From NCBI GenBank assembly GCA_017529875.1, contig JAFXNC010000005.1, positions 35,786 through 99,785 on the forward strand: a DNA stretch of 64,000 nucleotides. The letters are read 5' to 3'. Positions 1 to 8,902 of this stretch are shown piece after piece (the first letter of the stretch is position 1; each line of letters begins with the position of its first letter). The notes under the pieces were generated by a model. The model was not told the DNA's origin. It was given only the letters and a program-made list of their open reading frames with translations, and made no database searches. This DNA is from Ruminococcus sp. (GTDB lineage: Bacteria > Bacillota > Clostridia > Oscillospirales > Ruminococcaceae). The translations under genes and the position numbers were made by a program.

Positions 1-532
1 GCCTGCTCTCAGTGACGTAAAGGGTGTAAACAGTCTCCTTAACAAAGCCCACGTGGCGTATCTTTTCAAGCGCCTCCCTGACCGTCATCTCCTTGTCGAG
101 GTAGACGTACTCGGTGGTCATTATGGAACCCGCGGAATCCTTCGGGTATTTGAGTATCTGGTTTATCTGCCGCCGGGTCTCGGTGTCGGCAGTTTTGAGG
201 ATACGCGAGACAACATTCGCAGGCATCTCCTCGATCATGTCAACGGTGTCGTCGATGAACAGGTCGTCGATGACCTCCTCCAGCTCCTTATCGGTGAAGG
301 CGTTGATCAGCAGCTCCTGCATATCCGGCTCCATGTAGGCGAATACGTCGGCAGCGGCGTCCTTTGGCAGCAGCCTGAACAGCACCGGCAGATCCCGCTT
401 GTCGATCTCGTCGTTGTCGTGGAAGTGACCGAACAGATCGGCGATATCCGCCTCGTTCATGTTCTCGAATATCTCTTTTATCACCTTGAAATTGCGCTTT
501 TCAAGGAGCTTTTTTATTGTGTCGTAAAGCAA
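1..532 (-). CDS. mgtE: Magnesium transporter MgtE, N-terminal part (cut by window edge)
   Basis: Only the first 177 or so residues lie in the window; the gene runs off the left edge. The visible part has the MgtE N-domain: an acidic helical superhelix with the DLFGHF, VLFRLLPKD and EEMPANVVSRIL helices, leading to the KYPKDSAGSIMTTEY motif that opens the CBS region. MgtE is an inner-membrane Mg2+ channel whose N and CBS domains close the pore when cytosolic Mg2+ is high. I place the start at a TTG at 532, seven bases after AGGAGGG; upstream in frame there is a TAA and no ATG or GTG. A consensus promoter lies about 180 bases upstream, so the mRNA has a long leader. Family assignment is firm; function is inferred from the family. 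Confidence 0.85.
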   Translation of the reverse strand, partial: MLYDTIKKLLEKRNFKVIKEIFENMNEADIADLFGHFHDNDEIDKRDLPVLFRLLPKDAAADVFAYMEPDMQELLINAFTDKELEEVIDDLFIDDTVDMIEEMPANVVSRILKTADTETRRQINQILKYPKDSAGSIMTTEYVYLDKEMTVREALEKIRHVGFVKETVYTLYVTESR

Positions 533-600
533 TACGGTTCCCTCCTGCGCCTCGCGGTGAGGCAGTTATTGCGTGCAAGAGGACACAATGCCCTGACAGG

Positions 601-675
601 TCAGGCGGCGCGATACAAGCGCACGCACCGGCACGATCGGGGCTTGCAGCCTCTGTTTGTACTTCCGTCGTCCAC
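601..675 (-). CDS. Possible 24-residue leader peptide upstream of mgtE
   Basis: Inside the mgtE leader a GTG at 675 follows AAAGGAG at good spacing and opens a 24-codon frame ending in TGA. The peptide would be rich in Cys, Arg and Lys (RGCKPRSCRC core). A short hairpin, GCCTC/GAGGC, directly precedes the mgtE ribosome site at about 545-560. This is the arrangement of an upstream ORF controlling a transporter, as known for enterobacterial mgtL, but the sequence is not similar to mgtL and translation is unproven. Confidence 0.3.
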   Translation of the reverse strand: MDDGSTNRGCKPRSCRCVRLYRAA

Positions 676-713
676 CTGTATCAACTCCTTTGCATAAAAA
701 TCCGTACTCTATT

Positions 714-742
714 ATTATACCTCTATTTACTATTAATGTCAA
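714..742 (-). promoter_or_regulatory. Promoter of mgtE
   Basis: On the minus strand TTGACA (737-742) and TATAAT (714-719) are separated by 17 bases, a perfect sigma-A match. The predicted transcript starts near 707, giving a leader of about 175 bases. Confidence 0.85.
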
Positions 743-1358
743 GAAAAACTGTGACGGATTTGCCGAGGCTGTTTTGCATCACTAAAACGCCTCCCGCCTT
801 GACACCCCGGGGCAGGGAAGAACACAAATTCTTTACACCGCCTCATCAGGGTCAAGCCGGGAGCAATTATCGACATCCGTCAGCCTCTGATATTTGTCGT
901 TCGTCATATGACTTTTTCTCTCGGTGTGTAAAAAAACACCCTCGTCCGGGCCTGAAAAGGGGGGCGGGGAGGCATCAATATATTGTGTGTCAAGGCGGAA
1001 CGTTTACGCCCGGGGCATATGTCAGCAAAAAGGGCTTTTGTGCATAATCACGAAAAGGGACCCGGCTTTTCGACAAATTATCCCGCAGATCAGACCTGCA
1101 ACTGTGAAGAATTTTTCCCTGAAATTTTTCATCTTCCCTAAAATCGGGAGCTTTTTTTGAGAGGTTTGCGATGCGGTTTTTGACGTTTTTTGCAAACTGT
1201 GTAAAAATTCGTACCCGAAGGCTTACAAAACGTTTAAAATCGGTTACAGATAAGTTACGAGCGCGCCCTTGCAAAGGCCGGAAGGTTAATTTTTGATTAC
1301 TGAATTTAGAAAAAACGAAGAATTTTAAATCATTTTGCTAAAAAACCTTTTTTTAGTA
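743..1358. other. Gene-free region between mgtE and murA promoters
   Basis: About 600 bases between two divergent promoters. Only short frames without ribosome sites are present, on both strands. The part near 950-1000 is purine-rich, and 1130-1370 is AT-rich with A and T runs. I see no RNA gene, repeat or recognisable site. Confidence 0.5.
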
Positions 1359-1387
1359 TTGATTTTTCCGAGCGTTTGTGGTACACT
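1359..1387 (+). promoter_or_regulatory. Promoter of murA
   Basis: TTGATT (1359-1364), 17 bases, TACACT (1382-1387). It lies about 115 bases ahead of the murA start. Confidence 0.75.
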
Positions 1388-1502
1388 ATTATTGTCTCAA
1401 AAAGCATCATATTGACTAAGGTCAATGACTATATATATTGCGGCAGGCAGCCGAATCATCACTGGCAAGGTATGAACCTTGTCATCGAGGAGTGAACAGG
1501 AC

Positions 1503-2795
1503 TTGGAAAAGTTTGTTATAACCGGCGGAACGCCCCTTCACGGAACGGTAACGATAAGCGGAGCTAAAAATGCAGCAGTCGCTATTGTTGCCGCTACAAT
1601 TTTGTGCGATGAACCCTGTGTTCTTGAAAATGTACCCGAGATCAGCGATATCACTATCTGCATGAAGATACTCAGGAGCATGGGTGCCATAGTAAAGAGA
1701 GTTACAGATAATACCTATTATTTTGATACCAGATGCATCACCGAGACCAAGGTGCCCTATGAGCTGGCTCGTCTTATGAGAGCCTCCACCTATTTCCTCG
1801 GTACTCTGCTGGGAAGGTTCCACGACGCCTGCGTCGCCATGCCCGGCGGCTGCGATCTGGGGGACAGACCCATTGACCAGCATCTTAAGGCGTTCACCTC
1901 CCTGGGCGCAAAGCATGACCTGCACAACGGCGAGGTGCACTGCTATGCCGACGAGCTTATCGGCTCTCAGGTATACTTTGACATGAACACCGTGGGCGGC
2001 ACCATCAATGCTATCATGGCAGCGGTGAAGGCCAAGGGCCTCACCATTATCGAGAACGCCGCCAAGGAGCCCCATATCGTTGACCTGGCGAATTTCCTCA
2101 ACTCCATGGGCGCGGATATCCGCGGCGCCGGCACCGACGTTATCAAGATCAGGGGCGTAAGCTTCCTCAAGGGCATCACCTACGGCATCATCCCCGACCA
2201 GATCGAGGCCGGTACTTATATGGTCGCCGCAGCGGCTACCAAGGGCGATGTCATCATCAAGAACGTCATCCCCAAGCACCTTGAATCCATTACCGCCAAG
2301 CTCCGCAAGATCGGCGTTACCGTTATCGAGAACGACGAGAGCGTTGAGGTTCGTGTGGACGGTCCGCTGATCAAGACCAATATCAAGACCATGCCTCATC
2401 CGGGATTCCCCACCGATATGCAGCCCCAGTTCTCCACGCTGCTGACCCTCGCCGAGGGTACCAGCGTCATCACCGACGACATTTTCGACAACCGCTTCAA
2501 GTATGTTTCCGAGCTCAGAAGAATGGGCGCGGATATCTCCGTTGACGGTACTGTTGCGGTTATACAGGGCAAGGGCGCTCTCCAGGGCGCACCGGTACAG
2601 GCCACCGATCTCCGCGCAGGCGCCGCACTTATCATTGCGGGTCTTGCTGCTTCGGGCGTTACCGAGGTGGAGAACATCCACTTCGTTGAGCGCGGCTACG
2701 AGAACATTGACAAGAAGCTGGAGGGCATCGGTGCGGCTATCAAGCGCGTTGTAGTCGCCGATGTGGACGTTGACCAGATGAGGATGTCCGGCTGA
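1503..2795 (+). CDS. murA: UDP-N-acetylglucosamine 1-carboxyvinyltransferase
   Basis: Catalyses the first committed step of peptidoglycan synthesis in the cytosol, moving the enolpyruvyl group of PEP to UDP-GlcNAc. The 430-residue product has the family layout of two inverse alpha/beta lobes: the substrate-binding SGAKNA near residue 19, and the catalytic loop PGGCDLG with Cys at about 117, the residue attacked by fosfomycin. The tail motifs DLRAGAAL and VERGYENIDKKL are also typical. A TTG further upstream at 1479 would add eight residues but has no ribosome site; GAGGAG at 1487-1492 points to the TTG at 1503. Monocistronic, ending at a strong hairpin. Firmicutes often carry two murA paralogues; this could be either. 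Confidence 0.93.
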   Translation: MEKFVITGGTPLHGTVTISGAKNAAVAIVAATILCDEPCVLENVPEISDITICMKILRSMGAIVKRVTDNTYYFDTRCITETKVPYELARLMRASTYFLGTLLGRFHDACVAMPGGCDLGDRPIDQHLKAFTSLGAKHDLHNGEVHCYADELIGSQVYFDMNTVGGTINAIMAAVKAKGLTIIENAAKEPHIVDLANFLNSMGADIRGAGTDVIKIRGVSFLKGITYGIIPDQIEAGTYMVAAAATKGDVIIKNVIPKHLESITAKLRKIGVTVIENDESVEVRVDGPLIKTNIKTMPHPGFPTDMQPQFSTLLTLAEGTSVITDDIFDNRFKYVSELRRMGADISVDGTVAVIQGKGALQGAPVQATDLRAGAALIIAGLAASGVTEVENIHFVERGYENIDKKLEGIGAAIKRVVVADVDVDQMRMSG

Positions 2796-2823
2796 CCGAC
2801 AAAACAATAATGATCTGAAAGAA

Positions 2824-2862
2824 ACCGGTCTTCCTGCGTTGTGCGGGAAGACCGGTCTCATT
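2824..2862. terminator. Bidirectional terminator between murA and rubredoxin
   Basis: An 11-bp perfect stem, ACCGGTCTTCC (2824-2834) with GGAAGACCGGT (2846-2856), separates two convergent genes. The flanks are AT-rich but without a long T run. Confidence 0.75.
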
Positions 2863-2885
2863 ATTTCTTAGGTTATGTGTGAGGC

Positions 2886-3041
2886 TTACTGCTCCTCGAA
2901 CTGATCCTTGCCAACTCCGCAGAGGGGGCAGGTGAAGTCCTCGGGAACGTCCTCCCAGGCGGTGCCGGGCTCGATGCCGCTGTCGGGCTCGCCGGTCTCG
3001 GGATCGTAGATGTAACCGCAAATGCTGCAAACGTATTTCAT
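2886..3041 (-). CDS. Rubredoxin
   Basis: A 51-residue one-iron electron carrier. Two CxxC(G) knuckles are complete, Cys5/Cys8 and Cys38/Cys41, and bind the Fe(SCys)4 centre; the YDPETG turn and the acidic stretch between them are typical. AAGGAGG precedes the ATG at good spacing. Rubredoxins in anaerobes pass electrons to rubrerythrin or flavodiiron proteins in oxygen and peroxide detoxification, but no partner gene is adjacent, so the pathway here is unknown. It has its own promoter downstream of the kinase gene. Confidence 0.93.
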   Translation of the reverse strand: MKYVCSICGYIYDPETGEPDSGIEPGTAWEDVPEDFTCPLCGVGKDQFEEQ

Positions 3042-3072
3042 AGGGGGATACCTCCTTGTTTAAGATAGTTAT

Positions 3073-3101
3073 ATTATACCACATTTCAGCCCGGATGTGA
3101 A
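3073..3101 (-). promoter_or_regulatory. Promoter of rubredoxin gene
   Basis: Minus strand TTCACA (3096-3101), 17 bases, TATAAT (3073-3078), just past the stop of the histidine kinase gene. Confidence 0.75.
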
Positions 3102-3151
3102 CTGACGGAAAAGTAGAATTACCGCAGCTCAATTTGTGTAAATTGCGAGCC

Positions 3152-4027
3152 TCAGATCACCACGGTGATGCTCAGCCGACCGCTGTCGAGGGAGGCTGTG
3201 ATGCTGCCGCCCATCTGCTCCACGAAGCTCCGGGCTATCGAGAGACCAAGCCCCGTGGCGCTGCGGGCGGCCTCCACGGTGTAGAACCGGTCAAAGAGCC
3301 GCTCCACCTGGGTCTGTGTGAGGGCGCGGGCGGTGTTGGAGAAGGTCACAACCCCCTGGGCGGTAAGGCTCACGTACAGGTCTCCGTCGGAGTATTTGAG
3401 GGCGTTGTTCATGAGGTTGGCGAAGACCCTCGACAGCGCCGCCTTGTCAAGCTTCCTGATGACCGGCTCCTCGGTGAGCTCCACCACAGGCTCTATGCCC
3501 CGCTCGGAAAGGGCGGCGTAGTAGCTCATGATGCAGTCCTCCAGCACCGCTCCCACCGAGGTCTCCTCCGGCTCGCCGAGGCCGGAATTTGAGAGTATCA
3601 CCGAGTAGCGGAACAGTTCCTCTGTGAGCTGCTTCATGGCAACGGCTCTGCCCTCGATTATTTTCAGATAGTTGTCAAGCTGCTCAGGCTTGTCGATGCG
3701 CTTCATCATTTCTAAGTATCCCATGATCGCGGTCAGGGGGGTGCGCAGGTCGTGGGAGATGTTGGTGACGGCCTCCTTCAGCTCCCTATCGCCGTTGAGG
3801 TAGCGGAGCTGTTCGCGCCTGATCTGCCGTAGCTTCCGGTCGAGGCCGTCGGCAAGGCGGCGCATCTCCTTGTCCGAGGAGGTGATGCCGATAACGGCGT
3901 TGGTGTCCTCCGAGAGGATCATATCCAGCTGTGAAAGTATCTCCCTGGCGCTCCTGCGCAGGAGGTATATTTTTATTGACAGGAGTATGCAAATACCCGC
4001 GAGTATGCCTGCAAGCAGCCACGCCAT
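3152..4027 (-). CDS. Membrane sensor histidine kinase
   Basis: 291 residues. One N-terminal membrane helix (about 2-22), no extracellular sensor domain, then a HisKA helix pair with the phosphorylated His92 in NISHDLRTPL, and a HATPase domain with N-box NNALKYSDG and G-box GLGLSIA. The ribosome site GGAGGTG sets the ATG at 4027. It is the last gene of the cluster whose response regulator lies at the other end (9046-9702), so the two components bracket the ABC exporter. This short intramembrane-sensing type is known from kinases that watch peptide antibiotics through their partner ABC transporter; that role is inferred here. Confidence 0.88.
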   Translation of the reverse strand: MAWLLAGILAGICILLSIKIYLLRRSAREILSQLDMILSEDTNAVIGITSSDKEMRRLADGLDRKLRQIRREQLRYLNGDRELKEAVTNISHDLRTPLTAIMGYLEMMKRIDKPEQLDNYLKIIEGRAVAMKQLTEELFRYSVILSNSGLGEPEETSVGAVLEDCIMSYYAALSERGIEPVVELTEEPVIRKLDKAALSRVFANLMNNALKYSDGDLYVSLTAQGVVTFSNTARALTQTQVERLFDRFYTVEAARSATGLGLSIARSFVEQMGGSITASLDSGRLSITVVI

Positions 4028-4095
4028 AAGCTCACCTCCGATGCGGGATAGTTCTCTTTACAGTATACCACAACCGCCCCGCCTCTGCAAGAGCC

Positions 4096-4998
4096 TCAGC
4101 GTATATTTCTGCGCCTCAGTATCAGTATCCCTGCCGCCGTGAATACCAGCGCCGTCCCCGCCTGATACAGCGGGAAACAGGGGTAATATACCTGCTCCTC
4201 AACGTCGAAGGTGCTGTGATCCAGGTCCTTTTTGAGGTCATCAAAATAGCTGTCATCGTAGCCGCCGGTGAGAGGGAAGTACTCGTATACCGAGATGTAG
4301 ACCTGCATAAACGGGTCGCAGAATATCGCGGTCTTCATCAGGGTGCGTGCTGCACCGCCGATGTATGCGGGGTCTTCAACGGTGACGTAATTGTCCGTTC
4401 CGTATTCGTTGCGCTCGTAGAGGCGGGGCGACCACAGGAGCCTTTGCAGCCTCAGTCCGCCCACAATGCAGACCACCAAAAGCAGCGTGCAGGCCACCAC
4501 CGCCAGCGCTCTGTAAGAGCAGAAGATACAGCAGCACAGCACTGTCATTATCACCGCGCACAGCAGATACCCGCCCAGCATGGTCAGGAACATCCTTGCA
4601 AGCAGCAGCCACTCTTTTTCAGCCAACATCGCCTCTCCCCGTATGACTATGGGCACCGTCACCAGCGCGAACAGCAACGCCGCCGTGAGCATATTCACAA
4701 GTATCTCCGACAGCAGGAACCGGGTCTTTGTAACGCCGCAGATCAGCTTGTTTCGCACCGTGCCGTGGGAGAATTCCCGGCAGGTATGAACAGGTATCAG
4801 TATCGCCGGCAGGAACATCACAACGGTGTGCGCCAGGCAGGAGAATTCATGAATATAGATACAGTTTTCCTGCTGGTCAATTACCGCCTCAAAGCTCAGC
4901 CCGAAGCTGCACCCGATGAACACCGCCGCCGCCGCCGCCAGCAGAGACAGCGGTGAGAACAAGTGTGTTCGCATTGTAGTCCTGAGAAGTGAACGCAT
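4096..4998 (-). CDS. ABC exporter permease, copy 4 of 4
   Basis: About 300 residues with six predicted membrane helices: one near residue 15-35, a pair at 60-120, and more at 130-185 and the C-end. It shares with the next three genes the motif EFSHGTVRNKLICGVTKT (about residues 75-92) and an ending in basic residues after the last helix (LRRRNIR). This resembles permeases of BcrB or lantibiotic-immunity type exporters. The large loop between helices 4 and 6 is acidic and variable. AGGA lies ten bases before the ATG. Gene spacing to the next permease is only 27 bases, so it is translated from the same mRNA. Confidence 0.8.
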   Translation of the reverse strand: MRSLLRTTMRTHLFSPLSLLAAAAAVFIGCSFGLSFEAVIDQQENCIYIHEFSCLAHTVVMFLPAILIPVHTCREFSHGTVRNKLICGVTKTRFLLSEILVNMLTAALLFALVTVPIVIRGEAMLAEKEWLLLARMFLTMLGGYLLCAVIMTVLCCCIFCSYRALAVVACTLLLVVCIVGGLRLQRLLWSPRLYERNEYGTDNYVTVEDPAYIGGAARTLMKTAIFCDPFMQVYISVYEYFPLTGGYDDSYFDDLKKDLDHSTFDVEEQVYYPCFPLYQAGTALVFTAAGILILRRRNIR

Positions 4999-5025
4999 AT
5001 CGCAACAGTCCTTTTTCTTGTACAG

Positions 5026-5973
5026 TCAGTTTATGTTTATCTTTCTGAATAAAAGCACTCCGCCGATCAGCAGTACCAGTATGAACGCCCCGGAATACAG
5101 CGGCAGATAACTGTAATTGCGGTATATCTCCCAGCGGAAATCAATGTCCTCCCCCATGGCATCGAGGGCTGCCAGATCCACTTCCAGCTCCTCGTCGTCG
5201 AAGTCATAGAGGCGCATTACCCTTTCCACCGTCCTGAATTGCGCATAGGGGTCGAGAAAGTAGAGGGTCTTGTATACGATCCTCTTCGTGCCGCTCACAT
5301 AGAACTCGTTGGGCTGTTCTCTGAACTGTGCGTAGACCAAATTGCCGTTCTCATCCTTTTCCAGCTCCACGGGGTATTTGTCTTCGTCTTCAACTTCCTC
5401 CCGGGTGGGGTAGTATACCATGTAGCCGTCGTATTTGTTCTCGTTGAGCGGTCTGCCGAGGCCGTCCTCCGCTATGCCGAAGCCTATCGCCGCCGCCAGC
5501 AGCACCACCGCCGCCACAGGCAGCCGGGGTATGCACAGCGCCAGCACCGCGCTGCCCACGGTTATCAGCAGGGTAGTGGAGTAAATTATCATCACCACGC
5601 CCAGGAGCATTTCGCTGCTCATGCTCTTGGTGAACCCCGAGCGCCCGATGAGAAAATAGGGCACGCTCACGATAGTGTAAAGCACCGTAGAGCAGATAGC
5701 CGCCGAAACGATCAGCGAGAAGAATATCTTCCCTCGGGAGTAGCCCAGGGTGAGCTTGTTGCGCAGGGTGCCGTCGGTATGCTCCCGTCCCAGGTTGAGC
5801 AGCGTCACCGCCGCGCACAGCAGCACGGTGAAGATGAAGTACTTCACGTCGAAGCCGTCGGCCTTGACATTCAGCCCGCCGTTGATGCCGAAGAACAGCT
5901 CCGCAGCAGCCGCCAGCAGGAAAAGCTTCCCGAAGGTGAGGTGCTTTAGGTTGGTCATTATAAGTCTGAACAT
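5026..5973 (-). CDS. ABC exporter permease, copy 3 of 4
   Basis: 315 residues, same fold as its neighbours: motif EHTDGTLRNKLTLGYSRG in place of EFSDGTLRNKLTAGVTKT, and the ending LLFRKININ. It is the most diverged of the four copies. The central loop (about 190-270) is highly charged and probably extracellular. GGAG lies nine bases before the ATG. As a membrane subunit it would pair with another copy and with the ATPase at 7976-8878. Confidence 0.8.
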   Translation of the reverse strand: MFRLIMTNLKHLTFGKLFLLAAAAELFFGINGGLNVKADGFDVKYFIFTVLLCAAVTLLNLGREHTDGTLRNKLTLGYSRGKIFFSLIVSAAICSTVLYTIVSVPYFLIGRSGFTKSMSSEMLLGVVMIIYSTTLLITVGSAVLALCIPRLPVAAVVLLAAAIGFGIAEDGLGRPLNENKYDGYMVYYPTREEVEDEDKYPVELEKDENGNLVYAQFREQPNEFYVSGTKRIVYKTLYFLDPYAQFRTVERVMRLYDFDDEELEVDLAALDAMGEDIDFRWEIYRNYSYLPLYSGAFILVLLIGGVLLFRKININ

Positions 5974-6012
5974 TATATCTCACTCCGTTTTATTGTCCGT
6001 TTATTTGTACAG

Positions 6013-6957
6013 TTAGTATATATTTCTCTTCCTGAATATCAGTACCCCGATCGCCGTGAACACCGCACATTCACCCAGGGTCCACAGCGGGTACACCGCG
6101 AAACCATCCGCTCCCTCAAACATATAGCAGGAGCCCCAGGTGAGCTTGTCGTTTACAGTCTCCTTGGCAAAGCTCAGATACTCATCGAGGGTAAAGGCTT
6201 CGGTGCAGGTGTTGAGTATGGTCTCGGCAGTATACACCCCGGCTTTTCCGGTGAGCAGCAGCAAGACCTTCATAGTCTCCCGCTCTGCCCCTGAGACCCG
6301 GCGGCTGTTGGGGGTGTATTCCACCTCGGACATATGCTCCTCGTATTTGCCGGTGTCCTTGTTCTGCACTATGTCTGTGATAAGTCTTTCGGAAAACTGC
6401 GGCTCGGAAAGCCTGCCGTTGAGTTGTGTTGCGGCGAAGTTCAGTCCGAACCACATCCCGGCACAGAGTATCAGCGCTATGACCTTACTCTGTATGATGC
6501 AGCTAATCACCGCGCAAAGCACTCCGTTAAAAACAAGATACAGAAGTATCAGTCCGAAGGCGATAAACAGTATTTCCGAGGAATACAACGAGTAAAACTG
6601 CTTGTTTCCCAGCAGTATAAGCGGAGCCGCAGTCAGCAGGAAAACAAGTGCGGCATCGACTGCCGAGGCAACGATCTGCGCCGTAATAAACTGCGCTTTT
6701 GAGACTCCTGTGATGAGCTTGCTGCGCACCGTCCCATCGGAGAATTCGGTGCATACCGACCATACCGTGATGACGCTGACTATCATTCCCGCCAACACGA
6801 AAGGTGTCTCGTCGAGGCTGTACATGAAGTCCTCGGAGGGCTTCTTTGTATTCCCGAGGCCGAACATGACCCCGATGAAAAGCGCAGCCGCAGCCGCGAG
6901 GGCAAATGATGTTCTCTTGATATGAAGCCGCAGGGTCAGCCTGATAAGTCGCAGCAT
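6013..6957 (-). CDS. ABC exporter permease, copy 2 of 4
   Basis: 314 residues with the family motif EFSDGTVRSKLITGVSKA and the C-terminus GVLIFRKRNIY. The first helix starts after an amphipathic basic stretch (LIRLTLRLHIKRT), as in the other copies. The C-terminal 25 residues are almost identical to copy 1, also at DNA level, which points to a recent duplication or gene conversion. GGAG precedes the ATG by ten bases. Confidence 0.82.
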   Translation of the reverse strand: MLRLIRLTLRLHIKRTSFALAAAAALFIGVMFGLGNTKKPSEDFMYSLDETPFVLAGMIVSVITVWSVCTEFSDGTVRSKLITGVSKAQFITAQIVASAVDAALVFLLTAAPLILLGNKQFYSLYSSEILFIAFGLILLYLVFNGVLCAVISCIIQSKVIALILCAGMWFGLNFAATQLNGRLSEPQFSERLITDIVQNKDTGKYEEHMSEVEYTPNSRRVSGAERETMKVLLLLTGKAGVYTAETILNTCTEAFTLDEYLSFAKETVNDKLTWGSCYMFEGADGFAVYPLWTLGECAVFTAIGVLIFRKRNIY

Positions 6958-6998
6958 AGTTTATTCACTCCGTATTTGGTATCCGTTTATTTGTACAG

Positions 6999-7916
6999 TT
7001 AGATAATATTTCTCTTCCTGAATATCATTACCCCGATCGCCGTGAACACCGCACATTCACCCAGGGTCCACGCGATCGCCTTCCACAGGTCGATGTATGC
7101 GCTGCAATTGAAATCGCAGTGCTCCTCAAATCTGTTCTCGTAGTATTTTGCTCTTGCGGCGTCGGGGGCGTTCACCGTATCGACGCACGCATGGCTCAGC
7201 TGATCTGCGATGTTGAGGCATGAGAAGGGCGACAGCCGGAACCCCACATAGAGCGCCGCTCTTGCCTTACCCTTGACGCAGCTGTTGTTGGGGATCGTTT
7301 CCACGGTGACTATCGAATCAATGATGTTCTCCCCGGACTCGTCGTAGACGAAAAGCTCCGACCGGTTGCCCTGATATTCCTCGGGCTGGAGCATCTTTCC
7401 CTCCGCCCACATTGAGCCTGCGACAAGTCCCACGCTCATGATCCCGCAGAGCAGCACAGCCATTTTCGTCTGCGTCAGGCAGGTGAGCACCGCGAATATC
7501 ACCGCCGCTGCAACGGTCATGGTCAGCAGCAGGAGCACTATCCACAGCCCCTTTGCAGTGTTCTGCGAAGGGAGCAGGGCGTTCTGGGTTATCAAGTCAT
7601 AGGGGATGAGTGTTATCAGGAGCATTATCACCGCATCGGCGATAGCGGCGATCACCTGTGCCATGAGGAACTGTGTCTTTGTCACCCCGGCGGTGAGCTT
7701 GTTGCGCAGGGTGCCGTCGGAAAACTCCGTCCCCGCGCCGAAGCATACCGGCACCGCAGTAAGCACCGCTATGAACAAAAACGGCACCGCCCGGAACGTG
7801 TTATGCTCATCGTTGAAAATATACATCCCGCAAATGCCCAGCGCCCCCGTGCAGGAAAACAGGAAAGCCTTGCTGTGCAGATGCACCCGGAGGGTGTTTT
7901 TTATAAGTCTTAACAT
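6999..7916 (-). CDS. ABC exporter permease, copy 1 of 4
   Basis: 305 residues, six predicted membrane helices, motif EFSDGTLRNKLTAGVTKT and C-terminus GVMIFRKRNII. It directly follows the ATPase gene (59 bases apart) and has the best ribosome site of the four (GGAGG). Bacterial exporters of this class normally have one or two permeases, so four copies in a row are unusual. Substrate unknown; peptide antibiotics are the usual one for this architecture. Confidence 0.83.
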   Translation of the reverse strand: MLRLIKNTLRVHLHSKAFLFSCTGALGICGMYIFNDEHNTFRAVPFLFIAVLTAVPVCFGAGTEFSDGTLRNKLTAGVTKTQFLMAQVIAAIADAVIMLLITLIPYDLITQNALLPSQNTAKGLWIVLLLLTMTVAAAVIFAVLTCLTQTKMAVLLCGIMSVGLVAGSMWAEGKMLQPEEYQGNRSELFVYDESGENIIDSIVTVETIPNNSCVKGKARAALYVGFRLSPFSCLNIADQLSHACVDTVNAPDAARAKYYENRFEEHCDFNCSAYIDLWKAIAWTLGECAVFTAIGVMIFRKRNII

Positions 7917-7975
7917 ATATATGCCTCCGTATATGCCTGCGTTTTGTTGTCCGTAAAACTGTACAGTTACAGTTG

Positions 7976-8878
7976 TCAGCCGCCCACCAGGTCGATGAAG
8001 TAGCTCTCCAGACTCTCGTCCGCCTCGGAGACCGAGATCAGCTCGCAGCCTTCATTCATAAGCTCTTTTGTGAGCTGTGTTATGGGTATCTTCTGATAAA
8101 TCTTGGCTTCGGTGTCCGAGATCATCTCGTACTCCGCACCCAGCCTGTCCAGTACCCGCGCCAGCGCCCTGGTGTCCGAGACCTCGGCCTTCATGCACTT
8201 GCGGGTCTGACGTTCAAGCTCCTCGGCACTGATCTCCCGGACTATCCTGCCCTTGTCAACAAAGCCGTAATGTGTGGCCAGCAGCGCCAGCTCCGAAAGT
8301 ATGTGGCTGGATATCAGCACCGTGATGTTCCGCTCACGGTTGAGCTTGAGTATCAGCTCTCTTATCTCCACGATGCCCTGGGGGTCGAGGCCGTTTATGG
8401 GCTCGTCCAGCAGCAGGAGATCCGGGCTGCCCGCCAGCGCCACCGCGATGCCGAGACGCTGCTTCATGCCCAGGGAGAACCGCCTTGCTTTTTTCTTGCC
8501 GGTGTCCGCCAGCCCCACCAGGGTCAGCAGCTCGTCTATGCCCTCGTCCGAGGGGAGCCCCAGCAGGGAATACTGCACCTTCATGTTCTCCCGGGCGGTC
8601 ATGTTCAGGTAGATAGCGGGCTTTTCAATGACGGCGCCCATCCTCCTGCGGGACTGCACGATCCTGCGCTCGCTCCGGTCGATGCCGTAAATTGAATAAC
8701 TGCCGGATGTGGGCTCCTGCAAGCCGCAGACTACTCTCATCAGTGTGGTCTTGCCGGCGCCGTTACGCCCTACCAGGCCGTAAACAGAGCCCTTGGGAAC
8801 GTTCATAGTCAGCCCGTCCAGGGCGACGTATCTTCTGTAACGCTTATGGATATCGTTGGTTCTGAGCACGTATTCCAT
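7976..8878 (-). CDS. ABC exporter ATPase, BcrA-like
   Basis: 300 residues. Walker A GRNGAGKTT (about 38-46), signature SLGMKQRLG, Walker B LLLLDEPINGLDP and the switch His in SSHILSEL are all intact, so it should hydrolyse ATP. The C-terminal 80 residues form an accessory domain as in BcrA, SpaF or NatA type subunits. It would drive the four downstream permeases. First gene after the repeat-controlled promoter at 8903-8958, with ribosome site AGGAAGG. Confidence 0.9.
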   Translation of the reverse strand: MEYVLRTNDIHKRYRRYVALDGLTMNVPKGSVYGLVGRNGAGKTTLMRVVCGLQEPTSGSYSIYGIDRSERRIVQSRRRMGAVIEKPAIYLNMTARENMKVQYSLLGLPSDEGIDELLTLVGLADTGKKKARRFSLGMKQRLGIAVALAGSPDLLLLDEPINGLDPQGIVEIRELILKLNRERNITVLISSHILSELALLATHYGFVDKGRIVREISAEELERQTRKCMKAEVSDTRALARVLDRLGAEYEMISDTEAKIYQKIPITQLTKELMNEGCELISVSEADESLESYFIDLVGG

Positions 8879-8902
8879 TGTTCATCCTTCCTTTCTGAAA
8901 AC

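Noticed and set aside
533..707. M-box (ykoK) Mg2+ riboswitch in the mgtE leader
   Set aside because: The conserved GGUGAGGCUCCU start and later consensus blocks are absent.
1482..2861. 459-codon open frame opposite murA
   Set aside because: It is the mirror of murA, has no ribosome site, and its composition (His/Asp/Gly-rich) is what antisense of a GC-rich gene gives.
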